This document shows, one piece after another, positions 58,392 through 64,000 of a stretch of 64,000 nucleotides of DNA. A program made the translations under genes and the position numbers. Each line of letters begins with the position of its first letter. Positions within the stretch are counted from its first letter, which is position 1. The notes under the pieces were generated by a model, which worked only from the letters and a program-made list of their open reading frames with translations, did not search any database and was not told where the DNA came from. This DNA comes from Bradyrhizobium tropiciagri (GTDB taxonomy: Bacteria > Pseudomonadota > Alphaproteobacteria > Rhizobiales > Xanthobacteraceae), in assembly GCF_001189845.1 (NCBI RefSeq), contig NZ_LFLZ01000003.1, forward strand, positions 124,001 to 188,000. Direction: 5' to 3'.

Positions 58392-59642
58392 ATGCCCAAA
58401 GTTCGCTGGACGGAGGAAGTACAGCCGAGAGCACTCGTGATCGGCGGATCCATGGCCGGGTTGTTCGCGGCATTGCTGCTGCGCCGCCAAGGCTGGAACG
58501 TTGACGTATACGAACGTATCGGCGCCGAACTGGCTGGCCGAGGCGCAGGAATCGTCACGCACGGCGAATTGTTCGATGTGCTGGCAAGGGTCGGCATCGA
58601 CACCGATGCGGCCGCTGTCGGAGTCGCGGTTCCCGGCAGACGGGTGCTCGATCGCTTCGGCCGCATCGAAGGCGAGCGCGACTTGCGCCAGGTGCTGACG
58701 TCGTGGGGACGCCTCTATGGGCTTCTGAGGGCTGCTCTCCCAGCTGAAAACTACCATCATGGCAGGAGCCTTGTGGAAGTTGCGGAGGCCGCCGACCGCG
58801 TGGTGGCGCGCTTCTCAGACGGCTCTGAAGCTTCAGGCGATCTTCTGATCGGCGCAGACGGCCTGTTTTCGTCCGTCCGCGCCCGGCTCGCGGCGGGCGT
58901 CCGGCCCAGATACGCCGGATATATCGCTTGGCGGGGCCTCGTTGACGAACGCGACCTGTCACGCCGGACGCGCGCGGAATTGTGCGACTGGTTCGCCTTC
59001 AGTCTTCCCCCCGGGGAGCAGATGCTCGGCTATCCCGTCGCCGGCGCCAACGAGGAGATGAATGTCGGAGAACGGCGCTTCAATTTCGTTTGGTACCGTC
59101 CGGCCGATGCCGACCATAGGTTGGGCGATCTCCTGACGGACATCGATGGTGTCAGGCACGAACTGTCCATTCCGCCGACCCGGATTCGCCCTGACGTGAT
59201 CGCTTCCATGCGCCGGGACGCGGAGCGACTTCTCGCTCCGCAGTTCGCGGAGGTAGTCCGCCGTACGCACCAGCCTTTCATTCAGGCCATCCTCGATCTC
59301 GAGACGCCGCGCATGGCGCTTGGATCTCGAACCGTCATTCTGGGCGATGCCGCCTTTGTGGCCAGACCGCACGTCGGAATGGGTGTGACGAAAGCTGCCG
59401 GCGACGCGGCCGCGCTTGCCGATGCGCTACAGGCCCATTCGGACGATCTCTCAGCCGCGCTGGCCAAATTCGAATCCACGCGGCTGCCCTTCGGAACGGC
59501 GGTCGTTCGACGTGCGCGCGATCTCGGCGCCTACATGCAGGCGCAGATCGCCACCGCCGAAGAACGCGCGATGGCGGAACTGCACCGCAGCCCCGAAGCC
59601 GTGATGGCGGAAACCGCCGTTACCAAGGGAATAGCCGCCTGA
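58392..59642 (+). CDS. FAD-dependent aromatic monooxygenase 3
   Basis: 416 residues from ATG 58392 with AGGGAGG upstream. It has [66 protein letters not shown] and [19 protein letters not shown]. It is the third member of the same flavoprotein subfamily as 49526 and 50716, but placed with its own transporter genes. Likely a ring hydroxylase for the substrate carried by the SSS symporter 330 bp downstream. Confidence 0.87.
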   Translation: MPKVRWTEEVQPRALVIGGSMAGLFAALLLRRQGWNVDVYERIGAELAGRGAGIVTHGELFDVLARVGIDTDAAAVGVAVPGRRVLDRFGRIEGERDLRQVLTSWGRLYGLLRAALPAENYHHGRSLVEVAEAADRVVARFSDGSEASGDLLIGADGLFSSVRARLAAGVRPRYAGYIAWRGLVDERDLSRRTRAELCDWFAFSLPPGEQMLGYPVAGANEEMNVGERRFNFVWYRPADADHRLGDLLTDIDGVRHELSIPPTRIRPDVIASMRRDAERLLAPQFAEVVRRTHQPFIQAILDLETPRMALGSRTVILGDAAFVARPHVGMGVTKAAGDAAALADALQAHSDDLSAALAKFESTRLPFGTAVVRRARDLGAYMQAQIATAEERAMAELHRSPEAVMAETAVTKGIAA

Positions 59643-59678
59643 CCGCAGTCAAGATTCAAGGAGGGAGGACGACCAACA

Positions 59679-59978
59679 ATGGACCTGCAAGCCATTCAAA
59701 ACAATCCTACGTTCAGACAGCTCGCGACCGAGCGCTCGCGACTTGGTGCCGGTATGTCGATCGTCATGGCGGCGGCGTACTTCGCTTACATCATGACCAT
59801 CGCATTCTGGCCGCGCTTGCTCGGTCATCCGCTCTGGAGCGGCACCGTGATTACCTGGGGCGTGTTGATCGGCGTTGGTCTGATCGCGCTCGGATTCGTG
59901 CTCACGGCGCTCTATGTGCGCCGGGCGAACTCCCGTTTCGATCGGCTCAATCAGCTCCTAAAGGAGGATTTTCGATGA
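59679..59978 (+). CDS. DUF485 (YjcH-like) small membrane protein
   Basis: 99 residues, two membrane helices ([20 protein letters not shown] and [19 protein letters not shown]) with hydrophilic ends, the typical DUF485 layout. It accompanies ActP-type solute:sodium symporters and may help their assembly. Its stop overlaps the symporter start by four bases. Confidence 0.9.
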   Translation: MDLQAIQNNPTFRQLATERSRLGAGMSIVMAAAYFAYIMTIAFWPRLLGHPLWSGTVITWGVLIGVGLIALGFVLTALYVRRANSRFDRLNQLLKEDFR

Positions 59979-61633
59979 TCTCGCGTCCGGCCTGCGTCGC
60001 TTTCCTCGCAACAGCATTTGCCTCTGTTTCTCATCCAGCGGCAGCCGATGCACTCACTGGTGCGATCGGCGCGCGACAATCGTTGAACGGGACAGCGATA
60101 GCGATGTTCCTCGGGTTCGTGGCCGTCAGTCTCGTCATTACATGGTGGGCCGCGAGACGGGGCACGAACACGGCAAGGGATTTCTACGCCGCTGGCGCTG
60201 GGCTTAAAGGCGTCCAGAATGGACTGGCGATCGCGGGCGACTACACCTCGGCGGCGACGTTCCTGGGCGTCACGGCGCTCGTCTACACATCCGGTTACGA
60301 CGGCATGATCTACGCGATCGGCTTTCTCGTCGGCTTCCCGATGATCTTATTCCTGATTGCCGAGCCCTTACGCAACCTTGGCCGCTACACCTTTGCCGAC
60401 GTGGCGGCGTATCGGTTGTCCGAGGTGCCAGTAAGAGCAGTTGCCGGCGTCAACACCCTCGTCATCGTGGTGTTCTATCTGATCGCGCAGTTGGTCGGGG
60501 CGGGGAAGCTGATCCAGCTGTTGTTCGGGCTTCCCTACATCTACGCTGTCGGCATCGTGGGCGTCCTCATGATGGTCTATGTGACCGTTGGAGGCATGCT
60601 TGCGACGACCTGGGTGCAGATCATCAAGGCCGTGCTGTTGATGTCTGGTTCGGTGCTGATGTCGGTTCTGATTCTCGGTCACTTCGGCTTCAGTCTGGAG
60701 GCGCTGTTTCGGGAAGCTGTCGCTCTGCATCCGAAAGCTGACGCGATCATGGCGCCTGGCGGCCTCGTCAAGGACCCGGTGTCGGCGATCTCGCTCGGGC
60801 TGGCCCTCATCTTCGGTACGGCCGGATTACCGCACATCCTGATGCGTTTCTTCACGGTGAGCAATGCGCGCGAGGCGCGTACGTCCGTGCTGGTCGCGAC
60901 CGGGTTCATCTCCGTGTTCTATAGCCTGCTGTTCGTCCTCGGCTTCGGTGCCATCGCGATCGTCTCGGCGAATCCGCAGTTTCGGGATGCGTCGGGGGGA
61001 CTGCTCGGAGGCGTGAATATGGTTGCCCTGCACCTGGCAGACGCGGTTGGCGGGTCGCTGCTGCTCGGGTTCATTTCTGCAGTGGCGTTTGCGACGATCC
61101 TCGCCGTCGTATCCGGGCTGACGCTCGCAGGCGCTTCGGCGGCGAGCCACGATCTCTACGCCCGCGTGATCCGCAGCGGACGTGCGAGCGAGCGGGAGGA
61201 AGTACTTGTCTCCAAGGCGGCCGCTATCGCGATCAGCCTGCTTTCGATGGGCCTGGGTATCCTATTCGAGAACCAGAACATCGCATTCATGGTTGGACTG
61301 GTCTTCGCGATGGCTGCGAGCGCAAATTTCCCGGTCATACTTCTCTCGATCACGTGGCCCGATCTCACTACGCGGGGGGCGGTGAGTGGATCGCTAGTCG
61401 GCCTGCTGGCTTCGGTCGGACTGGTAGCCCTTAGCCCCGGCGTATGGACCGCCACGTTCAAGCTCGGCCCAGCGCCATTTCCGTACGACAATCCGGCGCT
61501 GGTTTCGGTTCCGCTGGCCTTCGCTGTGTCATGGGCAGTGTCGGTGTTGGACCGCAGCGCGGCGGCTGCCTCGGTCCGCGCCTCCTTCGGTGCTCAGCAC
61601 GTTCGCGCTCAGACCGGCTTGGCCGCCGAATGA
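59975..61633 (+). CDS. SSS-family solute:cation symporter (ActP-like)
   Basis: 552 residues with an N-terminal signal-like segment as in ActP, then about 13 helices. It has [39 protein letters not shown], the [20 protein letters not shown] loop and [20 protein letters not shown]. ActP carries acetate or short monocarboxylates, but in a catabolic cluster this copy may carry an aromatic acid. It is coupled to DUF485 and followed 29 bp later by a cupin gene. Confidence 0.88.
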   Translation: MISRPACVAFLATAFASVSHPAAADALTGAIGARQSLNGTAIAMFLGFVAVSLVITWWAARRGTNTARDFYAAGAGLKGVQNGLAIAGDYTSAATFLGVTALVYTSGYDGMIYAIGFLVGFPMILFLIAEPLRNLGRYTFADVAAYRLSEVPVRAVAGVNTLVIVVFYLIAQLVGAGKLIQLLFGLPYIYAVGIVGVLMMVYVTVGGMLATTWVQIIKAVLLMSGSVLMSVLILGHFGFSLEALFREAVALHPKADAIMAPGGLVKDPVSAISLGLALIFGTAGLPHILMRFFTVSNAREARTSVLVATGFISVFYSLLFVLGFGAIAIVSANPQFRDASGGLLGGVNMVALHLADAVGGSLLLGFISAVAFATILAVVSGLTLAGASAASHDLYARVIRSGRASEREEVLVSKAAAIAISLLSMGLGILFENQNIAFMVGLVFAMAASANFPVILLSITWPDLTTRGAVSGSLVGLLASVGLVALSPGVWTATFKLGPAPFPYDNPALVSVPLAFAVSWAVSVLDRSAAAASVRASFGAQHVRAQTGLAAE

Positions 61634-61662
61634 CGCCCATCGGAAACAAAGGAGAAACTACG

Positions 61663-62085
61663 ATGAACGCTGTTGTGACTGAGAAAGGTAGGACCGCCTG
61701 GTCCGAGGTCATCCGCAAGGAGTTCGACGCCAATCAGCTCAACGGGCGGGTCGGCACCCGGCTCCTGTCCGAAACGGACCGGGTGCGCGTCTGGGAAATT
61801 CGGCTGGCTCCTGGCGAGCGCATCGGATTCCATCGTCACGTGCTGGATTACTTTTGGACCGCAGTGACGCCGGGGCGGGCGCAATCGCACGCGGAGGATG
61901 GGACGATCGTCGATGCCGTCTATTCAGTCGGCGAGACCCGGCACTTCACGTACGGAAAGGGAGAGTACAAGATTCACGATCTCAAGAACGTCGGAGATGC
62001 CGATTTGTGGTTCACCACCGTGGAGTTTCTCGACAGCGCCAATGCTCCCCTGGAACTCGGCCATGCCGCCGTTCAAGCAGTCTGA
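61663..62085 (+). CDS. Cupin-fold protein
   Basis: 140 residues from ATG 61663 with AAAGGAG upstream. Cupin signs: WEIRLAPGERIGFHRHVLDY (His-x-His) and a second motif around TRHFTYGKGEYKIHDLKNVG with a further His. A small metal-binding beta-barrel; a dioxygenase or isomerase role on a ring-cleavage product is possible but unproven. It is the last gene of the symporter unit and ends 87 bp before the tRNA remnant. Confidence 0.78.
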   Translation: MNAVVTEKGRTAWSEVIRKEFDANQLNGRVGTRLLSETDRVRVWEIRLAPGERIGFHRHVLDYFWTAVTPGRAQSHAEDGTIVDAVYSVGETRHFTYGKGEYKIHDLKNVGDADLWFTTVEFLDSANAPLELGHAAVQAV

Positions 62086-62172
62086 GGTGCGATTCTCTGT
62101 TGTTCGCGCGAATGAGACAGCACAGCACTTCCGAATTGCGCGTCGGTATCACGCTGTAAAGCAAAGCAAAAC

Positions 62173-62227
62173 TGGCGCACCCGACACGATTCGAACGTGT
62201 GACCTTTGCCTTCGGAGGGCAAGCGCT
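62173..62227 (-). tRNA. 3' fragment of tRNA-Arg(CCG), likely attachment-site remnant
   Basis: The minus strand reads the anticodon stem-loop TTGCC-CTCCGAA-GGCAA (anticodon CCG), variable AGGTC, the T arm ACACG-TTCGAAT-CGTGT, the 3' acceptor strand CGGGTGC, discriminator G and CCA. The matching 5' acceptor GCACCCG is absent upstream, where the sequence departs around 62228. So only the 3' part remains, as left at one end of an element that integrated into this tRNA gene. By the usual geometry the element would lie to the right (above 62228) and the old chromosome to the left. Confidence 0.75.
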
Positions 62228-62465
62228 TGGCGCTACCAATCGCGGAATAACCCACGTAACCAATCGGAATAATCGCTTGAGCCACGCCACAGCGCCACTC
62301 GAAGCCATGCCTGCGCGACACGCGCGGCCTTGTCTGGACCGCAAATGCCGATCGCATGTGCGATTTGACGCCGAATAGACGCCGCTGTGACGTCCTGGAG
62401 ACGAACAACTGTTAGTGGTCCCGGAGTTACGGCTTTGACATTAGGTCGCGATTTAGAGAGCGCGA
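62228..62465. other. Intergenic region beyond the tRNA fragment
   Basis: No gene is supported. A minus-strand open frame (62233-62532) starts beyond this interval and ends at the tRNA fragment; it has no recognised domain. No integrase signature was seen before the window end. Confidence 0.4.
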
Positions 62466-62723
62466 ATGAGCGGGGAAAAGCCGTCGGGTGACAACGAGGC
62501 AGGTCAAAATCGGTCTCGCTTGCGCGAGGCATTTACTTTGGTGGTTCGGATATGGCGTCATTCATGGACAGCGCACGAAGGAACCCAAGACTGGCAGGCC
62601 GAGATCTCGATCGTCGAACCAAAATCGACATCGTCGTCGACCCGCTATGCCATCGGTACCAAGCACATTGTCAACGCTGTCACTGAGTCGCTTGAGGACC
62701 GGATGGATCGTGAATCACCGTAG
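62466..62723 (+). CDS. Possible small hypothetical protein
   Basis: 85 residues. Composition is mixed, with a plausible central part (LREAFTLVVRIWRHSWTAHE, then DWQAEISIVEPKSTSSS) and an acidic end. No family is recognised. It lies 20 bp before the signal-peptide gene at 62744. Confidence 0.35.
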   Translation: MSGEKPSGDNEAGQNRSRLREAFTLVVRIWRHSWTAHEGTQDWQAEISIVEPKSTSSSTRYAIGTKHIVNAVTESLEDRMDRESP

Positions 62724-62743
62724 GCACGGGAGGGAGCAGCCCC

Positions 62744-63565
62744 ATGATTGAATCGCGCGCCAAGATTCTATTTGCCATCGTCCTTGCACTGTTCCTGCCG
62801 CGATCGGCCTCTGCCGACCATCCGCTCCAAATCATGCGTGGCACTTACGCGGCCCGCTTCGCACTGATCTCACTGTTCGAGGTCCAACCAGGACATGAGA
62901 CCGATTTCCAGACAATTCTAGCGCAATCTGGCCCGTTCAACCACGTTGTTCCAGGCTTTGCCAACGAGCGTGTGCTCGAAATGAGCACGACGGCCAACAC
63001 CGAGCCTGCCGCCGCCAAAACCATAGGGCAGCGCGTGGTTTCAGTGATCCGGTGCTTCGACGCCGAAAGCTGTCAGTACATTATGCAAGAACGGGCGCCG
63101 GCGATCAGAAGTGTACTGCGCAATGACCCGGTCTACACGCCCGTCAAGTTGGTTGCGCATTTGTTTGGTAACTGGAGTTGGGAAAAGCAGGGGGCGGCCG
63201 CTTCGGCCTTTGCAGTCACGATGACGGCGGTCAGCCAATCCCAAAATCTACTGGCACAAAGCGTCTCGCTCTTTGCGCAGCCGAATGTCAGCCTAAGCTT
63301 CCTCAAGGACGGTTATGTCGGCCAACTCGGAATGCTGGAAACAGCGCCAGCCAATTCCGACCTGCAGAGCATTCGAGGCCAACTGCAGCAACGTACCGCT
63401 CTCATGGGCGCCTCAATCTATCAAGCCGATGACAATTCCTACCTGGTCTACAGCGAGTACTTCCAGGCACCGTCCGCAACTAGGTCTGCCGCGCTCAGCG
63501 TCGAAGCGAACAAGTTGCAAGGCGGGCAACTTGGCTCTGTGGTCCAAAACTACGCCGCGCGCTAA
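62744..63565 (+). CDS. Exported hypothetical protein with ABM-like barrel
   Basis: 273 residues with a signal peptide (ILFAIVLALFLPRSASA). The mature start FALISLFEVQPGHETDFQTI resembles one strand-helix unit of the dimeric alpha-beta barrel (antibiotic biosynthesis monooxygenase-like) fold, with two Cys (VIRCFDAESCQYIM). The second half (VSLSFLKDGYVGQLGMLETA, SNANSYLVYSEYF-like end) may repeat the fold. Function is unknown. It is 13 bp upstream of the next partial gene, probably in one unit. Confidence 0.72.
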   Translation: MIESRAKILFAIVLALFLPRSASADHPLQIMRGTYAARFALISLFEVQPGHETDFQTILAQSGPFNHVVPGFANERVLEMSTTANTEPAAAKTIGQRVVSVIRCFDAESCQYIMQERAPAIRSVLRNDPVYTPVKLVAHLFGNWSWEKQGAAASAFAVTMTAVSQSQNLLAQSVSLFAQPNVSLSFLKDGYVGQLGMLETAPANSDLQSIRGQLQQRTALMGASIYQADDNSYLVYSEYFQAPSATRSAALSVEANKLQGGQLGSVVQNYAAR

Positions 63566-63578
63566 AGGGGAAAAAGCT

Positions 63579-64000
63579 ATGCGCACCATGACACGACGCG
63601 GTTCGTTCATTCTCCTCACTGGGCTCGTCACATTGACGTCGCTTTCGCAACTCGAGGCTCGAACTCGTGTCCGCACGGCGGCTCCTGCCACGAAACTTAC
63701 GGCGCTCGTCGTTCTGTATGACGCTATCCCTGGGCAAGAAGCAGCGCTCGAACGCGAGTTGATGACACCGATATCGCAATCGGACATTGCTCGTTACGGC
63801 ATCGTCAACGACCGAGTTCTCAAAAATATCGATCCGGTGGCCGCCCAGTTCGCGAGCTACACTAAGTTCTCCGGGCGATCCAACAGCAACGACTTCCTTT
63901 CGGCGCGCCTCGACAAGGTCAAGAATCTCGTTCGACGAGCGCCCGAAAACCATATCGTCAAACTCGACAGTACGTTCACGCCAGGCCACCGAACGGATAG
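63579..64000 (+). CDS. Exported hypothetical protein, C-terminally cut by the window
   Basis: It opens at ATG 63579 with AAGGGG upstream and stays open to the window edge, about 140 residues. A Tat/Sec-like signal (MTRRGSFILLTGLVTLTSL) precedes LTALVVLYDAIPGQEAALER, again a unit of the ABM-like barrel, as in the gene before it. Length and function beyond residue 140 are not visible. Thirteen bases separate the two genes, suggesting an operon of related exported proteins. Confidence 0.75.
   Translation, partial: MRTMTRRGSFILLTGLVTLTSLSQLEARTRVRTAAPATKLTALVVLYDAIPGQEAALERELMTPISQSDIARYGIVNDRVLKNIDPVAAQFASYTKFSGRSNSNDFLSARLDKVKNLVRRAPENHIVKLDSTFTPGHRTD

Noticed and set aside
62161..62250. Complete tRNA-Arg(CCG) gene
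   Set aside because: The D arm and the 5' acceptor strand GCACCCG needed to pair with CGGGTGC are not found in the expected place, so only a 3' fragment is called.
62233..62532. 99-residue minus-strand open frame right of the tRNA fragment
   Set aside because: No ribosome site, no recognised domain and it ends at the tRNA scar; it could be a remnant but cannot be supported.

Overview
The window looks like a high-GC alphaproteobacterial chromosome, most probably Bradyrhizobium or a close relative. Grounds: FixK/FixJ-type regulators and FixK boxes, the overall gene repertoire (IalB-like, DUF3300/DUF2950, aspartate 4-decarboxylase with AspT, SulP) and GC-rich codon use. This assignment is from gene content only; no search was run.

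Left third (1-25.1 kb): an oxygen-limitation island. A FixK-type Crp/Fnr gene enters from the left edge. It is followed by a membrane histidine kinase, a FixJ-like response regulator and a single-domain receiver. Nine FixK-type boxes (TTGAY-N4-RTCAA, none to one mismatch) lie upstream of nearly every transcription unit: IalB-like protein and alpha/beta hydrolase, SulP transporter, Orn/Lys/Arg decarboxylase, PPK2, an HlyD-type unit, DUF3300/DUF2950 envelope proteins, universal stress protein, aspartate 4-decarboxylase, and two AspT-type antiporters. The theme is stress survival plus decarboxylation-driven pH or energy homeostasis when oxygen is low.

Middle (25.4-34 kb): a leftward operon of intradiol (hydroxyquinol-type) dioxygenase, SDR, BKACE-family enzyme, MDR oxidoreductase, cupin and DctA. 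It is divergent from a frameshifted LacI-type regulator, with three near-identical LacI-type operators between them. An MFS exporter with a C-terminal ABM-like domain and a fragment of an epoxide-hydrolase-like gene follow.

34-49.5 kb: a redox, quinone and xenobiotic accessory region. It holds two ring-cleaving VOC dioxygenases (one in an mhqO/mhqD-like pair next to a frameshifted LysR gene), AraC, two YcaC-like isochorismatases, a chloroperoxidase-like hydrolase, XapX, YtcJ-like amidohydrolase, DoxX, an exported glyoxalase-fold protein, an outer-membrane channel, DUF1275, a class III nucleotide cyclase and an Old Yellow Enzyme.

49.5-62.1 kb: a probable (N-hetero)aromatic catabolic region. 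It holds three related FAD monooxygenases, an MFS transporter, a triheme cytochrome c, a 2Fe-2S subunit and a Mo-hydroxylase subunit (NicA/NicB-like but with a separate cytochrome), TetR, and a DUF485/SSS symporter pair with a cupin. A shared palindrome, TTATC-N4-GATAA, lies in two intergenic regions and suggests one TetR regulon.

Right end (62.17-64 kb): the 3' part only of a tRNA-Arg(CCG) gene, which looks like an attachment-site scar, followed by two exported proteins of unknown function. Five genes in the window are each broken by the apparent loss of one base, which may be sequencing error rather than biology.
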